Source: Planosporangium flavigriseum (GTDB lineage Bacteria; Actinomycetota; Actinomycetes; Mycobacteriales; Micromonosporaceae). From it: a DNA stretch of 64,000 nucleotides. Both the position numbers and the translations under genes were made by a program. Shown piece after piece: positions 9,998-19,073 of this stretch. Below the pieces are notes generated by a model. That model did not search any database and was not told the origin of the DNA. It worked only from the letters and a program-made list of their open reading frames with translations. The DNA is taken from assembly GCF_011947225.1 (NCBI RefSeq), contig NZ_JAATVW010000002.1:124001-188000 (forward strand), in the 5' to 3' direction. Numbering within the stretch: the first letter of the stretch is position 1; every line of letters begins with the position of its first letter.

Positions 9998-11476
9998 ATG
10001 ACGATTGTGACCGATCCCGCGACACCCCCGCTGCCCGAGTCGACCGCGCCCAACGGCGGCCGCCCCTGGCCCGCGCCCAGCCCCAACAGTGGCTGGTGGC
10101 GCGGTGAGGGCGATGCCGCAGCCGAGCGCCCGGCGACCCTGGATGACGATACCCAGGTCATCCGCACCGACCAGTTCCGCCAGCAGCCGACCTCCGGGGG
10201 CGCTCCCCCGGGGCCCGGCGAGGGTGGACGCCGGCGAACGCCGGAGGCGCGCTCGGCGGGCGAAGGCACGGACGCCGGCCCCGCGCCCGGCAGGACCGGC
10301 CGGCACGCGGCGCAGCCCATGAAGCCGACCATCACGTACTCGCAGCCGGCCGCCACCCAGCCCGCAGTCTCTCCGCCGGCCGAGCCGGAGCGGACCGCGG
10401 AGACCCTGCCGAGGCGGGCCCTGGACGCGCGGTCGGTGGGGCCGCACACCTTCGAGTTCACGGCGCCGATCCGCGCCACGGGCAACCCCACCATCGAACC
10501 GCCGACCGCGGAACTGCGCGGGCCGCTACGCCCCACGGGCAACCCCACCATCGAACCGCCGACCGCGGAACTGCGCGGGCCGGTACGCGCCACCCGTACC
10601 CCCGCCCCCGAAGAACCGCCCACGGCCGAACTGCCCGGGCCGGTCCGGCCGGCAGTCGATACCGCACCGGCAGCCGCCGCTGAGAAGCCTGCGACTGCCG
10701 CTACGCCCACCATGCCCCCCGCCGCGGTGCCCGCTGCCGCCCCTGCCGCCGTCCCAGCGCAGCCGGAGGGCTCGGCTGTCCGGCCACAGGGCGGCTTCCC
10801 GCTGTGGCCCGAGGGCGACGGCCCCACCGTGCCCATCATGAAGCCCGAGTCCACACCGGCGGACGAGAAGGCCGCAGCGAACCCGGAAGCGGGTACCGCC
10901 TGGCAGGCGGCCGAGATCGAGATGATGCGGGGCGGCCGGAGGACGACGGCCAAGCGCCCGACACAGGCGCCGAAGCGGGTCCGGAAGAGGGCCCGGCCGC
11001 CTGCGCTGGGCCTGACCGCGCTGGTGCTGCTGGCGCTGCTGGCCGGGTTCTTCGGCTGGGTCAGCGCCGACCCGTTCTGGCTCGCGGTCGGCCACGCTCA
11101 GCGCGGCACGGCGACCGTGACGCAGTGCGTCGGCGACGGCCTCCAGGCCCGCTGCGTCGGCACGTTCGCGGGGTCGAGCTTCTCCCGGGACCGGGTCGCG
11201 GTCAGCGCGCTGCCCCGGGCGGAGCAGCGCCCCGGCGCGAAGGTCACGGCACAGATGGTCTCGGCCAAGGGTCGCATCGCGTACGCGGGCCGCCCGACCT
11301 CGCTGCACCTGCGGTGGATCGTCGGCATCGTCCTGGTCGTGCTGTGCGGGCTGGGTATCGCCTGGGCGACCGGCGCCGGTCGTCTGGAGAGCCGGCGGGC
11401 CAGGATGACCGCGTTCGCGCTGAGCCTGGGTGGCCCGCTCCTGATCACCTTCGGGACGATCGCCGTCGCCTGGTAA
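9998..11476 (+). CDS. Proline-rich membrane protein with C-terminal transmembrane region
   Basis: A 492-residue protein starting with ATG 9998. Residues 1 to about 330 are low-complexity, rich in Pro/Ala/Thr/Glu and probably disordered. They include two perfect-looking copies of a 19-residue unit ([19 protein letters not shown] type) plus a degenerate third. After a basic stretch ([10 protein letters not shown]) come a transmembrane helix ([18 protein letters not shown]), an extracytoplasmic domain with two cysteines, and two further helices at the C-terminus. The topology suggests a long cytoplasmic tail and a small external domain. Function unknown; it lies between metG and rsmI and converges with rsmI. 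Confidence 0.75.
   Translation: MTIVTDPATPPLPESTAPNGGRPWPAPSPNSGWWRGEGDAAAERPATLDDDTQVIRTDQFRQQPTSGGAPPGPGEGGRRRTPEARSAGEGTDAGPAPGRTGRHAAQPMKPTITYSQPAATQPAVSPPAEPERTAETLPRRALDARSVGPHTFEFTAPIRATGNPTIEPPTAELRGPLRPTGNPTIEPPTAELRGPVRATRTPAPEEPPTAELPGPVRPAVDTAPAAAAEKPATAATPTMPPAAVPAAAPAAVPAQPEGSAVRPQGGFPLWPEGDGPTVPIMKPESTPADEKAAANPEAGTAWQAAEIEMMRGGRRTTAKRPTQAPKRVRKRARPPALGLTALVLLALLAGFFGWVSADPFWLAVGHAQRGTATVTQCVGDGLQARCVGTFAGSSFSRDRVAVSALPRAEQRPGAKVTAQMVSAKGRIAYAGRPTSLHLRWIVGIVLVVLCGLGIAWATGAGRLESRRARMTAFALSLGGPLLITFGTIAVAW
10477..10590 (+). repeat. 57-bp tandem duplication inside the proline-rich gene
   Basis: Two adjacent 57-bp copies (10477-10533 and 10534-10590), identical over about the first 49 nt, encode the 19-residue repeat. 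The near identity at DNA level implies a recent in-frame duplication. Confidence 0.9.
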
Positions 11477-11479
11477 CCG

Positions 11480-12313
11480 TCACGGTGCCGCGTGGACGGC
11501 GTTGTAGACCTGGCGCTTCGGTACTCCACGCTCGGCGGCCACGGCGACGATGGCGTCCCGCCGGGACGTGCCCGTCGCCTCGAGCGCGGCCACCGCATCG
11601 ACCAGGTCGGCTGTGGTGGGCGGCTCGGCGGGCACGGCCGGCGCTCCGGCGACGACGAGCGTGATCTCGCCGCGCGGTGGGTCCTCGACGACCGAGGTCG
11701 CGAGCTCCCCGAGCGGGGCGCGGCGGATCTCCTCGTACGTCTTGGTCAGCTCCCGGCACAGGGCCGCCGGGCGATCCGGGCCGAACGCCGCGGCGAGGTC
11801 GGCCAGGGTGTCCTCGACCCGGTGCGGAGACTCGAAGAAGACCAGGGTGCGGGGCTCGCGGGCGACCTCGGCGAAGTACGTCCGCCGCTCGCCCGGCTTG
11901 CGGGGTGGGAAACCCTCGAAGCAGAACCGGTCGGAGGGTAGGCCGGAAAGCGCCAGGGCGGTGGTCACGGCGCTCGGTCCGGGGGCGGAGGTGACCGGCA
12001 CCCCGGCGTCCAGCGCCGCGCGTACCAGCCGGAACCCGGGGTCGGACACGCTCGGCATGCCGCCGTCCGTGATCAGCGCCACCGTCGCCCCGCCGGTGAG
12101 GGCGTCGACCAGTTCCGGGGTCCGGCGCTGCTCGTTGCCTTCGAAGTAGGACACGATCCGACCGGCCACGGTGACGTCCAGTTCACGCGCCAACCGGGTC
12201 AGCCGGCGGGTGTCCTCGGCGGCGACGACATCGGCCGTGGCCAGTACGTCGCGCAGCCGGGTGGAGGCGTCACCGACGTTGCCGAGCGGTGCGCCGAGCA
12301 AGATCAGTGCCAC
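11480..12313 (-). CDS. rsmI: 16S rRNA (cytidine-2'-O) methyltransferase RsmI
   Basis: Tetrapyrrole-methylase-fold enzyme that 2'-O-methylates a decoding-site cytidine of 16S rRNA. Motifs seen: GAPLGNVGD at the start, AAEDTRRL, SYFEGNEQRR, TDGGMPSVSDPG and FFESPHR. The start is GTG at 12313 with a good GAAGGAGA ribosome-binding site 7 nt upstream, giving 277 residues. It is divergent from the mannosyltransferase gene, the same arrangement as in mycobacteria (Rv1003/Rv1002c). Confidence 0.95.
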   Translation of the reverse strand: MALILLGAPLGNVGDASTRLRDVLATADVVAAEDTRRLTRLARELDVTVAGRIVSYFEGNEQRRTPELVDALTGGATVALITDGGMPSVSDPGFRLVRAALDAGVPVTSAPGPSAVTTALALSGLPSDRFCFEGFPPRKPGERRTYFAEVAREPRTLVFFESPHRVEDTLADLAAAFGPDRPAALCRELTKTYEEIRRAPLGELATSVVEDPPRGEITLVVAGAPAVPAEPPTTADLVDAVAALEATGTSRRDAIVAVAAERGVPKRQVYNAVHAAP

Positions 12314-12375
12314 TCGGCGTCTCCTTCGTCGCTGTCCGGTGCGCATATGTCGCAAGTGCAGCCTACGATCGCCGG

Positions 12376-14004
12376 GTGAGCCCGGGCATAGCGACCGACG
12401 ATGGATCGACCGCGATGACGATGGAGACGTCCACGGCGGATGCGGTGGGACCCGACAACGGCGCCGGCTCCCCGGTGCCGGAGGCGGTGCGGCGTCGCCT
12501 GCTGCCCCGCGTCGCCCGCGACCCGAGATCGTGGCTGGCCACAGCCCTGATCGTGGTCATCGCGGGGGCGCTGCGGCTGATCGGGCTCGCCCACCCGCGC
12601 GGCAAGATCTTCGACGAGACGTACTACGCGACCGAGGGCCAGGAGCTGTTCGACCACGGGGTCGAGTGGCGGCCGGAGAGCGACACCGGCGACTTCGTCG
12701 TGCACCCACCGCTCGGAAAGTGGATCATCGGGGCCGGCGAGTGGCTCTTCGGGCGCGCCGGCCACGGCGGCTGGCTCACCAACGGGGAGTTCGGCTGGCG
12801 GATCGCCGCGGCGGTGTTCGGCACGCTGTCGGTGCTGATCCTGATCCGGACCGCGCGGCGGCTGTTCGGCTCCACCGTGCTCGGCTGCGCCGCCGGTCTG
12901 CTGCTGGCCCTCGACGGCATGCACTTCGTGCTGTCCCGATCGGCGCTGCTCGACATCTTCCTGATGACCTTCATCCTGGCCGCGTTCGCGTGCCTGGTGA
13001 TGGACCGGGACCAGCGGCGGGCCAGGTGGCTCACCGCGATGGAGGCCGGCCTCGACCCGACCGCGCCGGGACGGGCCGGCCGCCCGCGCCTCGGGGTGCC
13101 CTGGTGGCGACTGGGCGCGGCTCTGATGCTCGGCTGCGCCGCCGCGGTCAAGTGGAGCGCGCTGTGGCACATCCTGATCTTCATCGCGCTGATCGTCGCC
13201 TGGGAGGTCGGCGTCCGGCGGACCGTCGGCGCCCGGCACCCGTGGCGCGACACGCTCCTCGACGAACTCGGCTGGGTGCTGGCGGTCGTCGGGATCATCG
13301 GGGCGGTCTATCTCGCCTCGTGGACCGGCTGGTTCCTCAGTGACGACGGCTGGGCCCGCCACCACCTAGCCCGGGATCTGCACCAGCGCGAGTTGCCGGT
13401 GATCGGGGCGCTGCAGAACCTGTACCACTACCACGTCCAGGCGTTGAACTTCCACAGCGGCCTGCACGAGACCCACCGGTACCAGTCGGAGCCGTGGCAG
13501 TGGCTGTTGCTGGGCCGTCCGGTGGCGTTCTACTACAGCCAGGACGGCCCGTGCGGGGCCGCGACCTGCTCGGCGGAGGTGCTGCTGCTCGGCACGCCGG
13601 TGCTGTGGTGGTCGTTCCTGCCGGCCCTGGTCGGGCTCGTCTGGTTCGGCACGAGCCGGCGCGACTGGCGGGCCCTGGTGATCGGGCTCAGCGCGGTCGC
13701 CGGCATCGTGCCGTGGTTCTGGTACGAGATCAAAGACCGCACCATGTTCGTGTTCTACGCCCTGCCGTCGGTGCCGTTCCTGGTCCTCGCGGTCGTGTAC
13801 GTGCTCGGCGCCATCATCGGGCCGGCGCCTGCGGCGCGCGGCGGGCCGGTGCCCGACCGGCGACTGTTCGGCACCATCTTCGCGGCGCTGTACGTGGCGC
13901 TCGTGGCGCTGTGCTTCGCGTACTTCTACCCGATCTACACCGGGAAGATCATCACGTACGCGGAGTGGAGCGCCCGCATGTGGCTCGGCGGCCGCTGGAT
14001 CTGA
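12376..14004 (+). CDS. pmt: Dolichyl/polyprenyl-phosphate-mannose protein mannosyltransferase
   Basis: GT39-family integral membrane enzyme that transfers mannose from polyprenyl-phosphomannose to Ser/Thr of secreted proteins. The start GTG at 12376 gives a 542-residue protein with about ten membrane helices. The diagnostic Asp-Glu pair of the first outer loop is seen in IFDETYY. Further family motifs are VHPPLGKW, DGMHFVLSR and VKWSALWH. It is divergent from rsmI. The conserved position and motifs make the assignment firm; which proteins it modifies is unknown. Confidence 0.93.
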   Translation: MSPGIATDDGSTAMTMETSTADAVGPDNGAGSPVPEAVRRRLLPRVARDPRSWLATALIVVIAGALRLIGLAHPRGKIFDETYYATEGQELFDHGVEWRPESDTGDFVVHPPLGKWIIGAGEWLFGRAGHGGWLTNGEFGWRIAAAVFGTLSVLILIRTARRLFGSTVLGCAAGLLLALDGMHFVLSRSALLDIFLMTFILAAFACLVMDRDQRRARWLTAMEAGLDPTAPGRAGRPRLGVPWWRLGAALMLGCAAAVKWSALWHILIFIALIVAWEVGVRRTVGARHPWRDTLLDELGWVLAVVGIIGAVYLASWTGWFLSDDGWARHHLARDLHQRELPVIGALQNLYHYHVQALNFHSGLHETHRYQSEPWQWLLLGRPVAFYYSQDGPCGAATCSAEVLLLGTPVLWWSFLPALVGLVWFGTSRRDWRALVIGLSAVAGIVPWFWYEIKDRTMFVFYALPSVPFLVLAVVYVLGAIIGPAPAARGGPVPDRRLFGTIFAALYVALVALCFAYFYPIYTGKIITYAEWSARMWLGGRWI

Positions 14005-14040
14005 CCGCCGAGCCATCCAACCCGTGGCCCACGCGACACA

Positions 14041-14463
14041 TCAGCCCACCTGGTGGGTCACCACGATGTTGCCGCGGGTCGCGTTGGAGTACGGGCAGAT
14101 CGTGTCGGCCTTGGCGATCAGCTCATGGGCGGCCTCCAGCGCGACGCCCGGTAGCTCCACGGCCAGATCGACGCGCAGGCTGTACCCGACGGAGCCGGTG
14201 AGCTTGCCGATACCGACCCGGGCGGTGACCGACGAGCCGGTGACGTCCTGGCGGGCCTGCCGCGCCACCAGCAGCAGGGCGTTGTGGAAACACGCGGCGA
14301 ACCCGGCGGCGAACAACTGCTCCGGGTTGGTCGCGCCGCCCGCGCCGCCCAGCTCCACGGGCGTGGCCACACGCAGGTTGAGGTTGCCGTCATCGCTGAT
14401 GACCCGGCCGTCACGACCGCCGTTGGCGATCGCGCCCGCCGTGTACAGCACGGATTCGAGCAT
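14041..14463 (-). CDS. ohr: Organic hydroperoxide resistance protein (Ohr/OsmC family)
   Basis: A 140-residue thiol peroxidase that reduces organic hydroperoxides. The two reactive cysteines are at about residues 58 (AACFHNAL) and 123 (CPYSNATRGN), the Ohr pattern; GGATNPEQLFAAG is also typical. The start ATG overlaps the stop of the upstream oxidoreductase (TGATG), implying one transcript. An Ohr is normally controlled by an OhrR repressor; here the only nearby regulator is the divergent TetR protein. Confidence 0.93.
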   Translation of the reverse strand: MLESVLYTAGAIANGGRDGRVISDDGNLNLRVATPVELGGAGGATNPEQLFAAGFAACFHNALLLVARQARQDVTGSSVTARVGIGKLTGSVGYSLRVDLAVELPGVALEAAHELIAKADTICPYSNATRGNIVVTHQVG

Positions 14464-15422
14464 CAGGTCTCCCTCGTAGGCCGCAGGACGAGTTTGCCGG
14501 TGGTCCTGCGGGCGAGCAGGTCGGAGTGCGCGCGGCGGGCGTCCGCCAGGGGGTACTCGCCGCCGACGATCGGGCGTACCCGCCCGGCGGTGACCAGCTC
14601 GAACAGTTCGGTCAGCGCGGGGGCGAACATGCCGGGCACGGCGAGCGCCGGGCTCAGCCAGAACCCGACGACCGACAGGTTGCGCTTCATCAGGCGGCCG
14701 GGCTCGACCGGCTGCGCGACCTGCCGGGAAGCGGCGCCGAACGTGACGAGCCGGCCGAACTGGCCGAGGGCCTCGAACGCCGCGTCGAACACCGGGCCGC
14801 TCACCGCGTCGAGGATCACGTCGACCCGCTTGCCGCCGTTGGCTTCGATGACGCGCTCGGCGTACCCGTCGGCGTCGCCGGAGACGGCGACGTCCGCCCC
14901 GAGGTCCAGTGCGAGCTTCTGCTTGTCAGGCGTTGACGCGGTCGCGATCACACGGCCGGCGCCGAACGCCTTCGCCAGCTGGACGGCCAGGGACCCGACG
15001 CCACCCGCGGCCGCGTTGACCACGACGCTCTCGCCCGGAACCAGGCGGGCGCTGGTACGCAGCAGGTGCCACGCGGACAGGCCCTGGACCAGGAGGGCGA
15101 GCGCCTCCCCGTCCCCGACCGAGGCCGGCACCTCGACGGCGAGCGCCGCGGGCAGGAGCGCCTTCTCCGCGTACCCTCCGCCGTTACTCAAGCCCATCAC
15201 CCGGCGGCCGTCGGCCGCGCGCCCGATCACCTCGGAGCCCGGCACGAACGGCAGCGTGGGGCTGCTCAGGTAGGACCCGTCGGCGAGGTGGGTGTCGGCG
15301 TAGTTGACACCGGCGGCTGCCACCTCGACCAGGATCTGGTCCGGGGCGGGCTGCGGGTCAGGCAGCTCGACGGGGGTGAGCACTTCCGGCCCACCATATC
15401 GGGAGATTTGAATGGCTCGCAT
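14463..15422 (-). CDS. Zinc-type alcohol dehydrogenase / NADPH:quinone oxidoreductase
   Basis: Medium-chain dehydrogenase/reductase of the quinone-oxidoreductase branch. The N-terminal GroES-like fold opens with MRAIQISRYGGPEVL, and the nucleotide-binding fold carries AAAGGVGSLAVQLAKA. The structural zinc cysteines are absent, as usual in quinone reductases. The ATG at 15422 is chosen; a GTG at 15431 is alternative. It shares a short intergenic region containing a perfect palindrome with the divergent TetR gene and overlaps ohr, so a TetR-controlled redox or electrophile-detoxification operon is likely. Confidence 0.88.
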   Translation of the reverse strand: MRAIQISRYGGPEVLTPVELPDPQPAPDQILVEVAAAGVNYADTHLADGSYLSSPTLPFVPGSEVIGRAADGRRVMGLSNGGGYAEKALLPAALAVEVPASVGDGEALALLVQGLSAWHLLRTSARLVPGESVVVNAAAGGVGSLAVQLAKAFGAGRVIATASTPDKQKLALDLGADVAVSGDADGYAERVIEANGGKRVDVILDAVSGPVFDAAFEALGQFGRLVTFGAASRQVAQPVEPGRLMKRNLSVVGFWLSPALAVPGMFAPALTELFELVTAGRVRPIVGGEYPLADARRAHSDLLARRTTGKLVLRPTRET

Positions 15423-15434
15423 GCGGGTCACATT

Positions 15435-15451
15435 AACGTACTTAGTACGTT
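15435..15451. promoter_or_regulatory. Palindromic TetR-type operator
   Basis: AACGTACTTAGTACGTT is a perfect inverted repeat with 8-bp arms and a single central base. It lies 12 bp upstream of the oxidoreductase start and 23 bp upstream of the TetR start, so one repressor dimer could block both divergent promoters. Confidence 0.75.
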
Positions 15452-15474
15452 GGGACGTCTGTGAGGATGACCAC

Positions 15475-16146
15475 GTGATTCAACGCAAAGCCCGCGCGCC
15501 CCGGCACACCCTCGACCGGGCCACGATCGCCGCCGCCGCGCTGGAGTTGATGGATACCGACGGCATCCGGTCCCTGACGATCCGCTCCCTCGCCGCCCGG
15601 CTCAGCGTGGCGCCGATGGCGCTGTACAACCACGTACGCACCAAGGAGGAGATCCTCGACGCGGCGCGCGAGCACGGCCTGGCCAGACTGTCGGTCAGCG
15701 CCGGGACCGAGGGCCCGTGGTGGGACCGCATCCGGGAGATCAATCTGGCTTTCCACCACGCCCTGCGGGAGCACCCCAGCCTGGTCGGGCTCCTGGTCGC
15801 CCGCCCGCTCGGCGGGAACGCGCCGATCGACGCGGCCGAGGCGCAACTTCGCGTACTCGTCGAAGCCGGCTTCGCCCCCGACGACGCCGCGCGGGCCCAC
15901 CTGACCCTGCTGCACTACGCGATCGGTTCGGCGGCGTGGACGTCACCGCGCGTGGAGCCGCAGGCCGTCGGTCGCGAACTGCTCGAACGCCTGCCCGCCG
16001 AGCGGTACCCGACCTTCGCCGCCCTCGCCGCGCCGCTGGCCGAGGCGAGCTACGACCCGAAGCAGTACGCGTATGGCCTGGATCTCCTGCTCGCCGGCCT
16101 GCGCGCGGCTACCACCCCTTCCACCCACCCCGATCTTCGGAAATGA
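15475..16146 (+). CDS. TetR-family regulator
   Basis: A 223-residue regulator. The start GTG at 15475 has AGGA 7 nt upstream; the longer frame from 15412 would place coding sequence over the operator. The helix-turn-helix spans about residues 15-60, with SVAPMALYNHVRTKEEIL as the recognition region. The C-terminal domain is of the type seen in TetR regulators of oxidoreductase genes. It is followed 7 bp later by an SDR gene on the same strand and is divergent from the oxidoreductase-ohr pair, with the palindrome at 15435 between them. Confidence 0.9.
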   Translation: MIQRKARAPRHTLDRATIAAAALELMDTDGIRSLTIRSLAARLSVAPMALYNHVRTKEEILDAAREHGLARLSVSAGTEGPWWDRIREINLAFHHALREHPSLVGLLVARPLGGNAPIDAAEAQLRVLVEAGFAPDDAARAHLTLLHYAIGSAAWTSPRVEPQAVGRELLERLPAERYPTFAALAAPLAEASYDPKQYAYGLDLLLAGLRAATTPSTHPDLRK

Positions 16147-16153
16147 TCTCCGA

Positions 16154-16912
16154 ATGAGCTACCTCGAGGACCTCTTCTCCCTTCAGGGGCGGGTGGCCGT
16201 GGTGACCGGCGGAAACTCCGGCATCGGGCGGACGATCGCGGAAGCGCTCGCCCTCGCCGGCGCCGGAGTGGTCCTGCTCGCTCGCGACGAGGCCCGGCTA
16301 CGCGATGCTGCCCGGGCCCTCCCCCGCGCCGCCTACGTGGCGGTCGACCTCGGCGACCACACAGCCCTGGCCGCCGCCGCGAACGAGGCGGCAGAACTGT
16401 TGGGCGAGCCGGACATCCTCGTCAACTGCGCCGCGATCAACCCCCGGCCACCGTTGGCCGAGCTCACGCTGGAGGACTGGGACCGCATCTTCGCGGTGAA
16501 CCTCGACGCGCCGTTCCTACTCGGCCAGCGGTTCGGCCCGCGCATGGCCGAGCGCGGCTGGGGACGCATCATCAACATCGCCTCACAGCAGGCGGTTCGG
16601 GCGTACGGCAACAGCGGCGGGTACGGCGCCGCCAAGGCCGGCCTCGCCGGACTCACCCGCTCGCAGGCCGAGGCGTGGTCGCGGTACGGCGTGTGCTGCA
16701 ACGCGATCGCGCCGGGCATCGTCGATACGCCAATGACCGAAGCCATCTTCGCCGACCCGGCGCGCGCCAGCGCGGCCGCGGGCCGGACGATGACCGGCCG
16801 CAACGGCGTAACCACCGACTTCGCCGGGCTCGCGGTCTTCCTCGCCAGCCAAGCATGCGAATACGTCACCGGCCAGACCATCTTCGTCGACGGCGGATTC
16901 TCGGTGACCTGA
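16154..16912 (+). CDS. Short-chain dehydrogenase/reductase
   Basis: A 252-residue Rossmann-fold oxidoreductase. The cofactor loop is TGGNSGIG. NCAA replaces the usual NNAG. The catalytic Ser (INIASQQ) and YxxxK (YGAAK) are present, and the C-terminus ends in the classical FVDGGFSVT. The overall pattern resembles gluconate 5-dehydrogenase-like SDRs, but the substrate is not predictable. It starts at ATG 16154, 7 bp after the TetR stop, so the two are probably cotranscribed. Confidence 0.88.
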   Translation: MSYLEDLFSLQGRVAVVTGGNSGIGRTIAEALALAGAGVVLLARDEARLRDAARALPRAAYVAVDLGDHTALAAAANEAAELLGEPDILVNCAAINPRPPLAELTLEDWDRIFAVNLDAPFLLGQRFGPRMAERGWGRIINIASQQAVRAYGNSGGYGAAKAGLAGLTRSQAEAWSRYGVCCNAIAPGIVDTPMTEAIFADPARASAAAGRTMTGRNGVTTDFAGLAVFLASQACEYVTGQTIFVDGGFSVT

Positions 16913-16925
16913 ATCTACTGTGGAC

Positions 16926-17273
16926 CTAACCCGGCGCCTCCATCGCCTGCTCGGCCGTGTCGTAGAGCGGCAGCATGCGCGTGAGGTGGGTGGCGTCGAG
17001 GACCTGCCGAACGATCGGCTGTACGCCGGCGAGCCGTAACCAGCCCCCGTTACGGGTGGCCATCAGGTGAGTCTGAGCCATCATGTTGAGCCCACTCGAG
17101 TCGCACAGATCGACCTCGGTGAGATCCAAGATGATGCGGGGCTTCTCCTCGGCGGCGAGCGCCACCAGCGTCTCCTTCAACGCCTCATGGGTATCGAAGT
17201 AGATACTGCCGCTCGCGGCGACCACCGTCTGGTCCGCTATCCGGCGGACCGCGACATCGACCCTGTCCGTCAC
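16926..17273 (-). CDS. STAS-domain anti-sigma factor antagonist
   Basis: A 115-residue single STAS domain of the SpoIIAA/RsbV type. The phosphorylatable serine is in LCDSSGLN, about residue 59. The start is GTG at 17273 (MTDRVDVAVRR); longer versions have no support. It is the first of three STAS proteins within 2.2 kb, with no RsbW-type kinase gene adjacent, so the partner kinase must be encoded elsewhere. Confidence 0.88.
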   Translation of the reverse strand: MTDRVDVAVRRIADQTVVAASGSIYFDTHEALKETLVALAAEEKPRIILDLTEVDLCDSSGLNMMAQTHLMATRNGGWLRLAGVQPIVRQVLDATHLTRMLPLYDTAEQAMEAPG

Positions 17274-17426
17274 AGCATGGCCCGCTTCCCGATGGCCCGA
17301 ATCCCTTGGGCGCGTGACCACTCCACCCCCAGCAGCCTAGTCTTCCACGGCCGTTCCGCAGGGCCAGAGCAATTGCCGCTACCGATCTTCACGACTTCAG
17401 TTGCCGCTCGGATCTACCCTTGGGCC

Positions 17427-18089
17427 GTGAAGATCAACCTCGCCGAGGAACTGCTCCTGCTGGCGTACGACGACGCCGGCTCCCTCAAGATCAGCGGACA
17501 GTCGCTGGACTACGGCCTGGCGGGAGCGCTCCTCATGGAGCTGACGCTGGCCGGCCGGGTCGACGTGGCGGACAAGCGGGTTGCCGTGATCGACTCGCGG
17601 CCGACCGGGGACCCGGTGATCGACGGGGCCCTCGCCCGCATCGGTACGGAGCGGCGCAAGCCACAGGACTGGGTCACCCGCCTCAGTAAGGGCCTGCGCG
17701 ACCAATACCTGCACCGCATGGTCGACGCCGGCGTACTCCGGCGCGATCAGCACAAGGTCCTGTGGATCTTCCCTCGTACCCACTACCCGGCAGCCACCGG
17801 CGCACAGGCGGCACCGGAAACCGAGACGCGGCAACGACTGTTAGCGGCAGTGAATGGCGGCGGCCCGGTTGATCCCCGGACCGCCGCCCTGTGTTCTCTG
17901 GTCAGAGCCGTACGGCTGGAGGCTGTGGCCTTCCCCGGCCTGCCGAAAAGGCAGGTACGCGAACGCCTCCGGGCCATCTCCGACGCCAGCTGGCCGGCTG
18001 ACGCCGTCCGCAAGGCCATCGAAGCGGTGGAGGCAGCCGTGATCGCCGGCGCGATCGCAGCGAGCGCCGCCGCAGTCACGGCCAGCTGA
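17427..18089 (+). CDS. GPP34 (GOLPH3/VPS74)-family phosphoprotein
   Basis: A 220-residue protein of the GPP34 family, which in eukaryotes binds phosphatidylinositol-4-phosphate and is widespread but uncharacterised in actinobacteria. It opens with MKINLAEELLLLAYDDAG, the family's typical start, followed by GLAGALLMELTLAGRV. GTG 17427 is chosen; the longer frame overlaps the STAS promoter. The C-terminus is an alanine-rich helix. No partner gene is obvious. Confidence 0.85.
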   Translation: MKINLAEELLLLAYDDAGSLKISGQSLDYGLAGALLMELTLAGRVDVADKRVAVIDSRPTGDPVIDGALARIGTERRKPQDWVTRLSKGLRDQYLHRMVDAGVLRRDQHKVLWIFPRTHYPAATGAQAAPETETRQRLLAAVNGGGPVDPRTAALCSLVRAVRLEAVAFPGLPKRQVRERLRAISDASWPADAVRKAIEAVEAAVIAGAIAASAAAVTAS

Positions 18090-18116
18090 GCCGCAGCCGA
18101 TTGGGCGCCGGCGCCG

Positions 18117-18497
18117 TCAGTCGACGCCGACGACGGCGCTCGTATCGATGCGGGCCTCCGGAAGTCCGAGCATGACGTCGACGCCCAGCACGCGGAGGAT
18201 GCGCGCAGCGAAGGCGCTGACAGCGATCAACCGGAACCGGACGCCTACCTGTGCGCTGATGCGCTGGGCGACCACGAGCGTCCCGACGCCGGTGGAGTCG
18301 ATGAAGTCCAACTCGCGAAGATCGACACCGATGGCGTGCACGTCTCCGCGATTGAGCATTGCAGTGATGGCCGTCCGGAACTGGTCGGCAGTTGCCAGAT
18401 CGAGTTCGCCGCCTACCAGCACTACCACCTGGTTGTGCCCGGCCGGCTCGACGGTGATCCGCAGTTTTGACTGCCCTTCGGGGACTGCTATGTCCAT
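18117..18497 (-). CDS. STAS-domain anti-sigma factor antagonist
   Basis: A 126-residue STAS protein. The regulatory serine is in FIDSTGVG at about residue 68, and the fold starts near KLRITVEPAGHNQVVVLVGG. The ATG start is at 18497. It is divergent from a third STAS gene across a 218-bp region, which suggests co-regulation from one intergenic promoter zone. Confidence 0.88.
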   Translation of the reverse strand: MDIAVPEGQSKLRITVEPAGHNQVVVLVGGELDLATADQFRTAITAMLNRGDVHAIGVDLRELDFIDSTGVGTLVVAQRISAQVGVRFRLIAVSAFAARILRVLGVDVMLGLPEARIDTSAVVGVD

Positions 18498-18715
18498 AGT
18501 TCGGTCATCCTAGTCATACGAACGGCCATGTCGAGATGTCCAGATGACCGATCAAGGGCCGATTCGGGGCGCGACCAGCCAGTACTCACCCCTGCATGCA
18601 GTCTCAGCAGTTGGCCGTTAGGGTTACCCACTGCGAGCCGTTCGTCCGGCCCTCAACTGGGGCGTACGGTGGATGCCGCCAACACGTAACGCATAGAGAG
18701 AGATCGACAAGCAAG

Positions 18716-19060
18716 ATGCCACCCGCATTGATCTACACCCGTCGGGCTCCTGACGGAAGCGTGCTCGTCGAGGTCCGCGGCGAGGTCGATCTCGAAACCT
18801 CCACCCGACTGCGCAACATCCTCATCGACACCGCCGCCCACCTGATGCCGACGAAGATCATGGTTGATCTGCTCCACGTGACGTTCATCGACTCGACCGG
18901 CATCGGCGCCCTGGCCGCCGGCCACAACGCCGCCCAGCAGCGACGTCTGGGGTTCGGCGTCCGCAACGCCAACGGCTTCGTCGCCGCCCAGCTACGCCAG
19001 ACCGGCCTGCACGACACGCTCGTCGCCGACCAGGACCGGGGCCCCGGGCCTACGCGGTAG
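18716..19060 (+). CDS. STAS-domain anti-sigma factor antagonist
   Basis: A 114-residue STAS protein with FIDSTGIGALAAGH carrying the phosphoacceptor Ser at about residue 60. ATG 18716 is preferred over the upstream start because the upstream extension has no STAS similarity. It converges with the receiver-domain gene. Confidence 0.87.
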   Translation: MPPALIYTRRAPDGSVLVEVRGEVDLETSTRLRNILIDTAAHLMPTKIMVDLLHVTFIDSTGIGALAAGHNAAQQRRLGFGVRNANGFVAAQLRQTGLHDTLVADQDRGPGPTR

Positions 19061-19073
19061 CCCCGCGCTCCCC

